NCBI GenBank assembly: GCA_020850415.1
Contig: JADZER010000037.1
Location: 62,001 to 126,000 of the forward strand
Direction of reading: 5' to 3'
Source: Phycisphaerales bacterium
GTDB taxonomy: Bacteria; Planctomycetota; Phycisphaerae; Phycisphaerales; UBA1924
Length of the DNA: 64,000 bases
Numbering within the stretch: position 1 is the first letter of the stretch; the number at the start of each line of letters is the position of its first letter. Positions 25,731 through 34,513 of this stretch are shown in pieces. Both the position numbers and the translations under genes were made by a program. The notes under the pieces are model-generated. The model made no database searches and was not told the origin of the DNA. It was given only the letters and a program-made list of their open reading frames with translations.

Positions 25731-27164
25731 TTAGAAGCCGCCGATCAGCGTGCGGAGGCGGTTCTCGTTCAGCACCGGCAGGCTCGTCGCCGTCGCCTGC
25801 TCGAACATCTGGTCGTACCGCGTGATCGCCTGCTGCGCCTGCACGAACTGCTCGACGATCGCGATCGGCGCGTTCAGCGGCGGCTCGGGCGGGAGCGTCG
25901 GACGCTGACCCATCACCAGGAAGTCCACATCGCCCGAGAGCTCGTCGGTGAACTCGCCGCCCCAGTCCGAGATCATCGCGGTGATCCCCGAGGCCTCGGC
26001 CTCCGTCGCGACGCCGTCCCGGTTGGTGTCGAAGTTGCCGATCACCAGCAGCTTGTACACCTTCCGCGGGTCGTACACCGCGTTGGCGATCACATCACCC
26101 TTGACGACCGGGTTGCCGGCCCGCTCGCGGACCACGCGGCAGACGGCCGAGTCGTCGTCGACACGGATCACCTCGAGCGAGCCCTTGCCCACCGGGTAGT
26201 TCCCGCTGTCGTCGGCCTGGATCGCCGAGGGCTCCTCGTACGCCCCGAAGGACATGCCGACGCGGATCTTGTCCGTGTAGCCCAGGTCGATGGTCGCCGT
26301 GCCCTCGGCCGGGTCGACCGCCACCACGCGCCCGTCCACCAGCGCCTCCTCGGGCCGGCCCTGGAACAGGTCGGCCGAGCGCTCGCCCCGCAGCCGGTCG
26401 ATCTGGTCCAGAAGGCTCAGGCGGTCGTTCTCCAGGGTGCTGATCCGGTCGAGCAGCTCCGACTCGCGGCTGTCGGCCTGCTGGCGGACATCGGTCAGAT
26501 AGTTGTCCACATCACGCCGGTGCTGGTTGGTCCCGTCGCGATACGCCTGGACCTCGGCCCGGTAGCGGGCGAGCTCCTCGTTGATCGCCGCGAGGGTCTG
26601 GCGGTGGCTCTCGTCGCGGGCCCGGGCCCGGTCCTGCTCGTTCCGGAGGTCGTTCTCGGCCACGGTCTTGGCCTGGTTGGCCGACTCGATGCGCCCCTGC
26701 AGCGTGCCGATGTAGGCGTCGACCTGGGTCAGCAGTTCCTCGAACGAGCTGCCGGTCAGCCGCTCGCGGAGGCTGGGCGGGTCGCCGGTCCCGTTCCAGC
26801 CCGTGGCGCTCGCGACGCCCGGGAGCCGGACGCTGTCCAGCCGCTGCATGGCGTCCTCGAGCGAGCCCCGGTCGGCCCGGCTGCTGATGGTGCTGAGAGC
26901 CTGCGTCAGGTTGTTGTTGTAGTAGCCCACCACAGTTTGGCGCTTCGCGCGGGCCTGGTCGGCGATCGAGCTGATCTGGGCGTCGTTGCGCTCCTGGGAG
27001 CTGATGTACTCGCTCAGGCCCGCCTGGGCGGTGTTCAGCTCGGCGGTCTTCTTGTTCAGGTTGCCGTAGAACACGATGGTGCTGACGAACAGCCCCAGCG
27101 AGAGGATGCTCAGGACGGTGATGGTCACCACGACTCCGATGCCTGCTCCGCCTCGACCTGCCAT
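25731..27164 (-). CDS. Coiled-coil membrane protein with BRCT-like C-terminus
   Basis: Protein of 477 residues, function unknown. One transmembrane helix (about 9-33, GVVVTITVLSILSLGLFVST) is followed by a long Gln/Asp/Arg-rich coiled coil (about 150-260) and a beta-rich segment (VDGRVVAVDPAEGTATIDLG). The last ~110 residues (VYKLLVIGNFD to NENRLRTLIGGF) have the GNF-D/WGG/FLVMG/PVLNENR spacing of a BRCT-like fold. That C-terminal segment includes DTNRDGVATEAE, which could also be a Ca-binding EF-hand-like loop. The start at 27164 has GGAGAG upstream. It lies 14 bp before the acyltransferase, probably in one operon. Confidence 0.65.
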   Translation of the reverse strand: MAGRGGAGIGVVVTITVLSILSLGLFVSTIVFYGNLNKKTAELNTAQAGLSEYISSQERNDAQISSIADQARAKRQTVVGYYNNNLTQALSTISSRADRGSLEDAMQRLDSVRLPGVASATGWNGTGDPPSLRERLTGSSFEELLTQVDAYIGTLQGRIESANQAKTVAENDLRNEQDRARARDESHRQTLAAINEELARYRAEVQAYRDGTNQHRRDVDNYLTDVRQQADSRESELLDRISTLENDRLSLLDQIDRLRGERSADLFQGRPEEALVDGRVVAVDPAEGTATIDLGYTDKIRVGMSFGAYEEPSAIQADDSGNYPVGKGSLEVIRVDDDSAVCRVVRERAGNPVVKGDVIANAVYDPRKVYKLLVIGNFDTNRDGVATEAEASGITAMISDWGGEFTDELSGDVDFLVMGQRPTLPPEPPLNAPIAIVEQFVQAQQAITRYDQMFEQATATSLPVLNENRLRTLIGGF

Positions 27165-27500
27165 CGTGCACTCTCCGTGTCGGAAGGGGATCGCAAGGGG
27201 CGGGCTCGCCGCGTCTTGCGAGGATCTCGCGTGTCACTGCCCGCGGGCGGCCCGTGACGCCAATGCGCCACCGACGGCCCACCGCCGCCGCCCGGTACGC
27301 CCGGCCATACGCCTGGCGGGGAGGTCCGGATGCGGGGAGCCTAGGCCGGGGCGAGAGTGTCCCGCATAGCGGCGCCGGCGTCAAGCCGAGAAACCGGGCC
27401 GAGACCCCACCGGCCAATCCGGGGACCGGTGAAATCACCTGAAGCCAGCCGGCGTCGGGCGGGCCGGGCCCTTATCCTCGGCCCGGGAGTCCAGACGCCG
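27165..27500. other. 336-bp divergent intergenic region
   Basis: Separates the divergent coiled-coil and antiporter genes. No ORF with coding character or RNA gene is seen. It must hold both promoters but is too GC-rich for confident -35/-10 picks. A small CCGGGCC / GGCCCGG inverted repeat with a 9-nt loop lies at about 27464-27486, within the antiporter leader. Confidence 0.4.
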
Positions 27501-28970
27501 ATGACCGAGCCCCTCGCAACCGGTGTGATCGTCCTGCTGTTCGGCGTGCTGCTGGCGTTCAGCGTGCTGTTCAGCCGCGCCATGGACCGGATCGGCGTGC
27601 CCATCGTCCTGCTCTTTCTCGTGCTGGGCATGCTCGCGGGGTCGGAGGGGATCGGCCGCCTGCCCTTCGACGACTACGCCCTGGCGTACCGGCTGGGCAC
27701 GGTGGCGCTCGCCCTGATCCTCTTCGACGGCGGGCTGAACACGCCGATCGGGGCCATCCGCCAGAGCTGGGCCCCTGCCTCGGTGCTCGCGACGGCCGGG
27801 GTGGTGCTCACCGCCGGTCTCACCGCCCTGGCCGCGAGGCTGCTGGGCATGACCTGGGCCCACGCGCTCCTGCTGGGGGCCGTGGTCTCCTCGACCGACG
27901 CCGCGGCGGTCTTCGCCGTGCTGCGAGGCAGCCGCCTGCGCCTGACAAGGCGGGTCGGGACGACCCTCGAGCTGGAGTCCGGCGTGAACGACCCGGTCGC
28001 CGTGATCCTCACGGTCGCCGTGACGGACGCGGCGCTGACGGGCGCGACGCCGTCCTGGTGGCTGGCGCTGCAGATCCCCTGGCAGCTCGGGGCGGGGGCG
28101 GCGATTGGGATCGGCTTCGGGCTGCTCGGGCGGCTCATGCTGCGCCGGGTCTCGCTCTCGGCGACGGGGCTGTACCCCGTGCTGACGCTCGCGATCGCGC
28201 TGGCGTGCTTCGGGGTCGCGACGGTCGCCGGCGCCAGCGGCTTCCTCGCGGTCTACGGCGCGGGCGTGATGCTCGGGCACGGGCGCGTCCCCTACCGAAA
28301 CGGGCTCACACGCGTCCACGACGCGATCGCGTGGCTCTGCCAGATCGGGATGTTCCTGATGCTGGGGCTGCTCGTCTTCCCCTCGCAGCTGCCGGGGGTC
28401 GCGGGCCGGGGGCTCGCCATCGGCGTCTTCATGGCCGTCGTCGCCCGCCCGCTGGCGGTCCTCCTCTGCCTGGCGCCCATGCGGTCCCCGCTCCGAGAGT
28501 CCGTCTATGTCGGCTGGGTCGGCCTGCGCGGGGCGGTGCCGATCATCCTCGCCACCTACCCCGTGCTCCGCGGCGTGCCGGGGGCGGTCGAGGTCTTCAA
28601 CACCGTCTTCTTCATCGTCGTCGTGAACACGATCGTGCCGGGCTCGACCATCCGGCGCCTCACCGCGCGCCTCGGCCTCTCCGAGGCCGGCGCGCCCGAC
28701 CCGCCCGCCACCATCGAGATGACCTCGACCCGCCTGCTCGACGGGGAGATCCTCTCGTTCTACATCGACCGGACGCTCGCGGTCTGCGGCGTGCCGATCT
28801 CCTCGGTCCGATTCCCCGAGGGCTGCTCCGTCGTGCTCATGGTGCGGGCCGGCCAGCCCCTCGCCGCCCGGGGGAAGACACTCTTCGCCGAGGGCGACCA
28901 TGTCTATCTCTTCTGCCGAGAACAAGACCGACCGTACTTGGCGCTCCTGTTCGGTGCCCACCAGGGGTAG
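27501..28970 (+). CDS. CPA1-family K+(Na+)/H+ antiporter with TrkA-C-like domain (NhaP2/CvrA type)
   Basis: Inner-membrane cation/proton antiporter of 489 residues. There are about 12 helices from VIVLLFGVLLAFSVLF to near residue 390; signature blocks are ALILFDGGLNTPIG, SSTDAAAVFAVLRG (with the paired STD/A region used in ion binding) and LESGVNDPVAVILT (the conserved ND). WVGLRGAVPIILATYP is typical of CPA1. Residues about 405-489 (STRLLDGEILSFYIDRTLAV to YLFCREQDR) form a TrkA-C/RCK_C-like regulatory domain, favouring K+/H+ over Na+/H+ exchange. The ATG at 27501 gives the normal N-terminus. Confidence 0.88.
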   Translation: MTEPLATGVIVLLFGVLLAFSVLFSRAMDRIGVPIVLLFLVLGMLAGSEGIGRLPFDDYALAYRLGTVALALILFDGGLNTPIGAIRQSWAPASVLATAGVVLTAGLTALAARLLGMTWAHALLLGAVVSSTDAAAVFAVLRGSRLRLTRRVGTTLELESGVNDPVAVILTVAVTDAALTGATPSWWLALQIPWQLGAGAAIGIGFGLLGRLMLRRVSLSATGLYPVLTLAIALACFGVATVAGASGFLAVYGAGVMLGHGRVPYRNGLTRVHDAIAWLCQIGMFLMLGLLVFPSQLPGVAGRGLAIGVFMAVVARPLAVLLCLAPMRSPLRESVYVGWVGLRGAVPIILATYPVLRGVPGAVEVFNTVFFIVVVNTIVPGSTIRRLTARLGLSEAGAPDPPATIEMTSTRLLDGEILSFYIDRTLAVCGVPISSVRFPEGCSVVLMVRAGQPLAARGKTLFAEGDHVYLFCREQDRPYLALLFGAHQG

Positions 28971-29193
28971 CGGCAGCGCGGACGCAGGAGCGGACGCAGA
29001 GGTGCCGTAACAAGATAGTCGTATCCACAATTGGCCGCATGCCGGGTCCGGACCGACCGTGCGCCGTCACCGCGCCGCCGCCGCGGAACGCGCACCCCCG
29101 CGCCGACCAAGAACCGATTGCGCGGGCGCGGGGCCCCCCCACCCGGTCCGCGAGGAATACCGGCTAGGCTGCACCCCTCCCCACGAGGTCCCG

Positions 29194-30657
29194 ATGCGCT
29201 GCAAGCACTGCGACTACCCACTCTGGAACCTCCGAGACCGCCAGTGCCCAGAGTGCGGCCAGGCGTTCCTGCCCTCGGAGTTCCGCTTCGCCCTCAACGC
29301 CGTCCGGTTCGCCTGCCCGCATTGCGACCAGGGCTACTACGGCACCGGGACCAACGGCCACCTGTCGCCCCGGGAGTTCTCCTGCGTCGGCTGCGGGAAC
29401 CGGATAGACATGGACGCGATGGTCCTGCTCCCCACCGAGGGGGTCGACGAGCGCCTGACCGGGGCCGACTCGAACCCCTGGCTCGACGAGGACGCCAAGT
29501 TCTCCCGGCGCTGGCTCGCGACCCTGACCCGTGGGGTGTCCTCGCCCGGCTGGCTGATGCGGGTCACCCCGGCCGACAGCGACGCGGGGAGGGCCTGGGG
29601 CTTTGCGATCCTCTCGCATGTGGTGATCGGCATGCTGATCGCGGCGCCGGTCCTGGCGCTGATGATCGTGGTCAGCATCGTCACGGGGAGCGCCGGGTTC
29701 GCCGGCATCTCGGGCGCGGTTCTGGTGTCGGTGCTGGTGATGGCGGTGATCTCGATCGTGGGCCTGGCGCTGTGGGTCCTGGTGACCCACGCCGTGCTCC
29801 GGCTGGGGGGCAGGCCCGCGTCGGGGATGGGGCGCACCGCCCAGGCGCTGTGCTACACCTGCGCCCCGCAGCTGGTCGTCCTGACCCCGTGCCTGGGGCC
29901 CTACCTCGGCTGGATGGGCACGCTGTGGTGGGTCATTGCCGCGGGCTTCGCGGTGGCGGCGGGGCAGAAGGTCAGCGGGACGCGGGCGGCGGTCGCGGTG
30001 GCGGCCCTGCCGCTGGTGGTGTTCGCGATCGCCGTGGCGTGGTTCGTGTCCGCGTTCACGGGTGCGATCAGCAGCTCGGCGTCCTTCAAGATGGACGGCG
30101 GGGAGAGCGTGTCGGTGTTCTGGACGCCCCTGCGCACGGCCTCGGACACGGGCGCGTGGCCCACGAACATCGGCGAGCTGCTGCTCGACGGGTCACTCTC
30201 GCCGTACGACTTCACCTCGGCGGTGTCGCCAACCACCGGCTCGGACGCGATCCTCGGCTCCGTGAGCCTCGGCGTGTGGGATGACCTCTCGCCCGAGCAG
30301 CGCCGGCGGGCCGTCGGCGACGCTGCCGCGTCGGTCGGGCCCGACGCGCCGGCCTACCGCGTCGGCGACTTCGTCTTCACCTACGCGGGGATCGACCCGG
30401 CGTCGCGGGACACCGGGCTGTGGATCGTCGTGGAGGCGTGGGACCCGGGCGTGGGCGGGCAGTGGCAGAGCCAGGTGCACGCGCTGACCCCTTCCGGCCG
30501 GGTGAACTCGTTCTCGCGCTCGATGATGGGGCCGGAGCTGCAGGCGCAGAACGCGCTGCGCGCGGGGGCCGGCCTCCCGCCCCTGCCCGACCCCTTCTCC
30601 GTGCGCCAGGGCATCCCCGCGCAGCCGGAGTCCCCGGGGCCCGACGACCCCGGCTGA
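29194..30657 (+). CDS. Zinc-ribbon multi-pass membrane protein (Yip1-like)
   Basis: Protein of 487 residues. The N-terminus carries two zinc-ribbon-like units: CKHCDYPLWNLRDRQCPECG, then CPHCDQGYYG ... CVGCGNRID. After a short linker there are about five transmembrane helices (about 130-300; HVVIGMLIAAPVLALMIVV onward) resembling a Yip1/YIP-fold membrane domain. It ends in a soluble Gly/Pro-rich part. Cytoplasmic zinc ribbon plus membrane domain is a frequent planctomycete arrangement of unknown role. The ATG at 29194 has GAGG 5 nt upstream. Confidence 0.65.
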   Translation: MRCKHCDYPLWNLRDRQCPECGQAFLPSEFRFALNAVRFACPHCDQGYYGTGTNGHLSPREFSCVGCGNRIDMDAMVLLPTEGVDERLTGADSNPWLDEDAKFSRRWLATLTRGVSSPGWLMRVTPADSDAGRAWGFAILSHVVIGMLIAAPVLALMIVVSIVTGSAGFAGISGAVLVSVLVMAVISIVGLALWVLVTHAVLRLGGRPASGMGRTAQALCYTCAPQLVVLTPCLGPYLGWMGTLWWVIAAGFAVAAGQKVSGTRAAVAVAALPLVVFAIAVAWFVSAFTGAISSSASFKMDGGESVSVFWTPLRTASDTGAWPTNIGELLLDGSLSPYDFTSAVSPTTGSDAILGSVSLGVWDDLSPEQRRRAVGDAAASVGPDAPAYRVGDFVFTYAGIDPASRDTGLWIVVEAWDPGVGGQWQSQVHALTPSGRVNSFSRSMMGPELQAQNALRAGAGLPPLPDPFSVRQGIPAQPESPGPDDPG

Positions 30658-30791
30658 ACGCCGATCGGCGACCGAATGTCGGCGCCCCTGTGCCGGGTCT
30701 GCGCGATCCGCGCTGGCTCTGCGCCGAAAGTTGGCTTGGGGGGCCGCCCGATCCGATCTACACTGGCACCGCGGGGTCGGAGGAGAAGAGC

Positions 30792-32945
30792 ATGCGCGAG
30801 CGGAACAGGGTGAGCGGGTGGTCGCGGCGGCTGGCGGTCGGGGCGGTCGTGGCCGGCGCGGGCGCGGCGGCCGCCGGCGGATCGGGCGAGAATGTCATCA
30901 TCATCGCCGACCCGCTCAACGCCGAGTCGATGTACGCGGCCAACTACTACCGGCTCGCCCGGAATGTGCCCGACTCGAACATCCTCTACTTCTCGCCGGG
31001 CGCGGCCAACTACCAGTCGTTCGTCGGGTTCAACCTCGCCGCCCTCCGGGCGCTGATCGCCCAGCGCGGCATCGGGAGCCAGGCGGATTGCATCCTGCTC
31101 ATGCCCGGCGCCCCCTTCTACATCAGCGCCCCCGGGCTCGTCACCGACAGCTGCTCGCCGGTCAACCGGTTCTCGATCACCGGCGCATACACGACCGCCT
31201 TCATCGCCGACGAGGTCCTCGCCGGCGTGGGGTCCGGCCTCACCAACCGCTACGCCTTCAGCACCTACGACCCGGCACGGTTCGACAGCGAGGACGCCTG
31301 GTTGAAGGGCCAGCCCAGCGCCGACCCCAGCGCCCGGCGCTACTACATGAGCGCCATGCTCGGCTACACCGGCGAGCTGGGCAACACGCTCGAGGAGATC
31401 CTGACCAATGTGGACCGCTCGGCCGCCGCCGACTGGACCCGCCCCCCCGGCACCTTCTACTTCTGCCAGACCGACGACCAGGCCCGCTCGGGCCCGCGCC
31501 ACAGCACCTACCCGGCCGTGGTCGCCAAGCTCGCGGCGCTCGGCGCCGTCGGCAGCCACGAGATGCGCGAGCTGCCCCGCAACGAGCACGACATCCTCAG
31601 CATCCTCACCGGCCGCCACACGCTCGACATCGCCGGGGCGGCGATGACGATCCTCCCGGGGGCCTACTGCGATCACCTCACCAGCTACGCCGCGACCTTC
31701 GATACCGCCAGCCAGACCAAGATCTCCGAGTGGATCCGCAAGGGCGCGACGATGTCGCACGGCGCGGTCGAGGAGCCCTGCAACTACCCCGGCAAGTTCA
31801 CCCACGCACGCTCGATGACCTACTACTTCCAGGGCGCCTCGATGGGCGAGTCGGTCTTCCGGGCGCTCGCCTATGTGCCCTTCCAGGGCCTCATCTACGG
31901 CGACCCGCTCTGCCGCCCCTTCGACCTGCCCGTCACCGTCACCCTCGCCGACCCGCCGACCAACCCGGTCTCCGGCGTCATCCCCTTCTCACCCGAGGGC
32001 TCCACCAGCAAGCAGTTCACCTTCGTCTTCTACTTCGAGGTGCTGGTGGACAACGCGCGCGTCGCCGCCGACCTGACGCTGCCGCTCCAGGTCGATACCA
32101 CGGAGCTCGCCGACGGCTGGCACGACCTCCGCGTGCTCGGCTACGACACCTCCTATGTCGAGTCGATCGGCGTCTGGCAGAGTGAGCTCGTCGTCGACAA
32201 CCTGGGCAGGTCGGCGTCGGTCGCGGGCGCGGACACCACCGGCGACCTGGCCACCACCTTCGCGTTCGAGGTCTCCGCCGTCGGTGGCGGCCTGGGCGGC
32301 AACCCCGTCGAGATCCGGCTCGTCCAGCACGGGCGGGTGCTCGACGCGGCGCCGGGCTGCGAGGCCACGCTCCACGCCGCCGGGCTCCAACTCGGCGCCG
32401 GCGCCTCCAGCGTCCACGCCGAAGCGATCTTCGCCGACGGCATGCGCGTCCGCTCGGCCCCGCTCCAGGTGATCGTGGACTACACCGACGGCGCCCCCGG
32501 CGGCGCCGCCCCGGCGGTCTCTACCTCCACCGTGTGGGCGGGCGACGACGCGGAGGTCTTCGTCGAGCTGCCCTACCGCGCCGACGACCGGGCCGATACG
32601 CCGACCTTCGAGGTCCTCGACGCCCCCGCGCAGGCCTCCATCGTCGCCGGCCCCGCCGGGCCCTACCGCCTGCTGAACCCCGATCCCGACGCCTCCGGGT
32701 ACGACCTCATGACCTACCGCGTCACGAACAGCGCGGGGCAGTCAGATATCGGACGCGTCGTCATCGTCTACGACCGCCACCCCTTCGACATCAACGGCGA
32801 CGGCACGCTCGACATCGACGACCTCTACGAGATCCACGCCGCGCCGGCGGATCTGAACTTCGACGGCGTCGCCGACGCGGCCGACACGCGCCACCTCCAG
32901 CGGGTGCTGCGCTGCGGCGAGCTGCGCGACATGGGGATCAGGTAG
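30792..32945 (+). CDS. TIGR03790 family exported protein with dockerin-like tail
   Basis: Protein of 717 residues. GGAGGAGA precedes the ATG, and the N-terminus RLAVGAVVAGAGAAAAGGSG acts as an export signal. The body (about 34-390) matches the TIGR03790 family: VIIIADPLNAESMYAANYYRLARNVP split over its first strand, ILYFSPGA, the central GATMSHGAVEEPCNYPGKF and YGDPLCRPF. Some blocks recall caspase/gingipain-like folds, but I see no certain catalytic dyad. The tail DINGDGTLDIDDLYEIH ... DLNFDGVADAADTRHL is a paired dockerin-type Ca-binding module. It lies 134 bp downstream of the zinc-ribbon gene. Confidence 0.78.
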   Translation: MRERNRVSGWSRRLAVGAVVAGAGAAAAGGSGENVIIIADPLNAESMYAANYYRLARNVPDSNILYFSPGAANYQSFVGFNLAALRALIAQRGIGSQADCILLMPGAPFYISAPGLVTDSCSPVNRFSITGAYTTAFIADEVLAGVGSGLTNRYAFSTYDPARFDSEDAWLKGQPSADPSARRYYMSAMLGYTGELGNTLEEILTNVDRSAAADWTRPPGTFYFCQTDDQARSGPRHSTYPAVVAKLAALGAVGSHEMRELPRNEHDILSILTGRHTLDIAGAAMTILPGAYCDHLTSYAATFDTASQTKISEWIRKGATMSHGAVEEPCNYPGKFTHARSMTYYFQGASMGESVFRALAYVPFQGLIYGDPLCRPFDLPVTVTLADPPTNPVSGVIPFSPEGSTSKQFTFVFYFEVLVDNARVAADLTLPLQVDTTELADGWHDLRVLGYDTSYVESIGVWQSELVVDNLGRSASVAGADTTGDLATTFAFEVSAVGGGLGGNPVEIRLVQHGRVLDAAPGCEATLHAAGLQLGAGASSVHAEAIFADGMRVRSAPLQVIVDYTDGAPGGAAPAVSTSTVWAGDDAEVFVELPYRADDRADTPTFEVLDAPAQASIVAGPAGPYRLLNPDPDASGYDLMTYRVTNSAGQSDIGRVVIVYDRHPFDINGDGTLDIDDLYEIHAAPADLNFDGVADAADTRHLQRVLRCGELRDMGIR

Positions 32946-33107
32946 GCCGTTCCGACTATGCCGGATAACCCCCCACGGACACGGGGAAGCCCTCACCCCA
33001 TCCACCCGGTTGGCCGGAAGGCCCGATCGGGACCGGACGATATCCCTTGGGGGGTAAGCTCCGAGGTCTGTTCCACCGCGCGTTCCGCGCAACGAAGGTC
33101 AGCACAA

Positions 33108-34487
33108 ATGCACGGCGGCGCGGGCGGTGAGCACAGGCTGTGGCTGGCGCTCGGGATGGTCCTCCCGATGGCCTGCGCCTCGCTCGGCGTCGTGTCGCCC
33201 CTCGCCGGTGCGCTCGGGGGCGTGGCCGCCGCCGCCCTGCTCGGGCTGGCGTGCGCCCGCATGCTCCGGGCGGTGCGCCGACGAGAAGCGGCGATGGGCC
33301 GGATGGCCGAGGACCTCCGCCGGCGCGACCGGGACATCGAGCACCGCCGGGCCAAGGCCGAGGCCGCCAGCGCCGCCAAGACCGTGGTCCTCCGGCGCGC
33401 AAGCCACAATATGCGGTCGCCGCTGTCCAGCATCCTGGGCCTCACCGACGCGCTGATCGCGCGCACGCCGCCCGGCCCCAGCCGCAAGCAGCTCCGCACC
33501 GTGCGGTCCAGCGCCCAGCACCTGCTCGACCTGGCCAACGAACTGCTCGACATGGCCCGGACGGAGGCCGGCGGCACCGCCACGAACGCCCGCAGCATCA
33601 ACCCCGCCGAGCTCCTCGAGGAGATCGCCGAGACCTTCACCGACCGGGCCAAGGCCAAGGGCGTCGCGCTGTGGGTGTCGTGGCGGGGCGAGGCGCCCGC
33701 CTCGGTCTTCCTCGACCCCAAGCGCCTCCGCGAGGTCCTCGTCAACTTCATCGACAACGCCGTCCGCCACACCAGCCGGGGCGCGATCGGCATCGAGGCC
33801 CGCGCCGAGCCACGCGACGGATCCCTCACCATCGAGATCACCGACACCGGCGAGGGCGTCGACCCCGATCGCCTCCAGCGGCTCCTCGCCGCCGACGATC
33901 TCCCGACACACTCCTCCCCGGACCGCGGCACGCACGGCCTGGGCCTGGCGATCACCCGCCACCTTGTCACCGCCATGGGCGGGAAGATGGAGATCAACAG
34001 CCGCGTGGGCGTCGGGACGAACATCGCGCTGCGCCTGCCCGCGTCGCCCGTGCGCATGGCGGCCCCCGGCGCGCCCCCGGCCCGAGCGGTCGGGCCCTCG
34101 CCCGATCCGCCGGAGGGCGTCATGGTCATCGACGACGCCCCGGAGATCCGACACTTCATGAAGGTCGCGCTCGCGGAGCACCGGGTCGACGCCCACCTCG
34201 CCGGCTCGGTGGAGGAAGCGGTCAACGCCGCGGGCTCGTCGGGCTTCCGGCTGGTCTTCCTGGACCAGCACCTCGGGGCCACCGACGGGGCCAGCATGCT
34301 CGCCGACCTGCGTGCCGCGATGCCCGGGGCGGCCTTCATAGCCCTCACCAGCGACATCACCCCCGACGCGATGCGCCAGTACCGGGCCGCCGAGTTCGAC
34401 GGCGTGCTCCCCAAGCCCTTCGAGCCTCGCGAGCTCGGCGAGATCTTGGACCGGTTCCTGCCCCGGCGGGCCCGGCGCGCCGCCTGA
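33108..34487 (+). CDS. Hybrid sensor histidine kinase with C-terminal receiver
   Basis: Protein of 459 residues. Two hydrophobic segments (about 10-52) place the N-terminus in the membrane with no sizeable periplasmic sensor. HisKA: RRASHNMRSPLSSILG with His100, where the usual HEIRTP is HNMRSP. HATPase_c: N-box VNFIDNAVRH (Asn217), G1 ITDTGEGVD, G2 GTHGLGLAI. Receiver (about 337-450): acidic IDD, phospho-acceptor Asp386 in LVFLDQHLG, Thr414/Ser415 and Lys436 in LPKPF, all present. The next gene, a PP2C phosphatase 26 bp downstream, is a likely pathway partner. Confidence 0.88.
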   Translation: MHGGAGGEHRLWLALGMVLPMACASLGVVSPLAGALGGVAAAALLGLACARMLRAVRRREAAMGRMAEDLRRRDRDIEHRRAKAEAASAAKTVVLRRASHNMRSPLSSILGLTDALIARTPPGPSRKQLRTVRSSAQHLLDLANELLDMARTEAGGTATNARSINPAELLEEIAETFTDRAKAKGVALWVSWRGEAPASVFLDPKRLREVLVNFIDNAVRHTSRGAIGIEARAEPRDGSLTIEITDTGEGVDPDRLQRLLAADDLPTHSSPDRGTHGLGLAITRHLVTAMGGKMEINSRVGVGTNIALRLPASPVRMAAPGAPPARAVGPSPDPPEGVMVIDDAPEIRHFMKVALAEHRVDAHLAGSVEEAVNAAGSSGFRLVFLDQHLGATDGASMLADLRAAMPGAAFIALTSDITPDAMRQYRAAEFDGVLPKPFEPRELGEILDRFLPRRARRAA

Positions 34488-34513
34488 GCCGCCCGGGCGG
34501 CTATAAACACCGC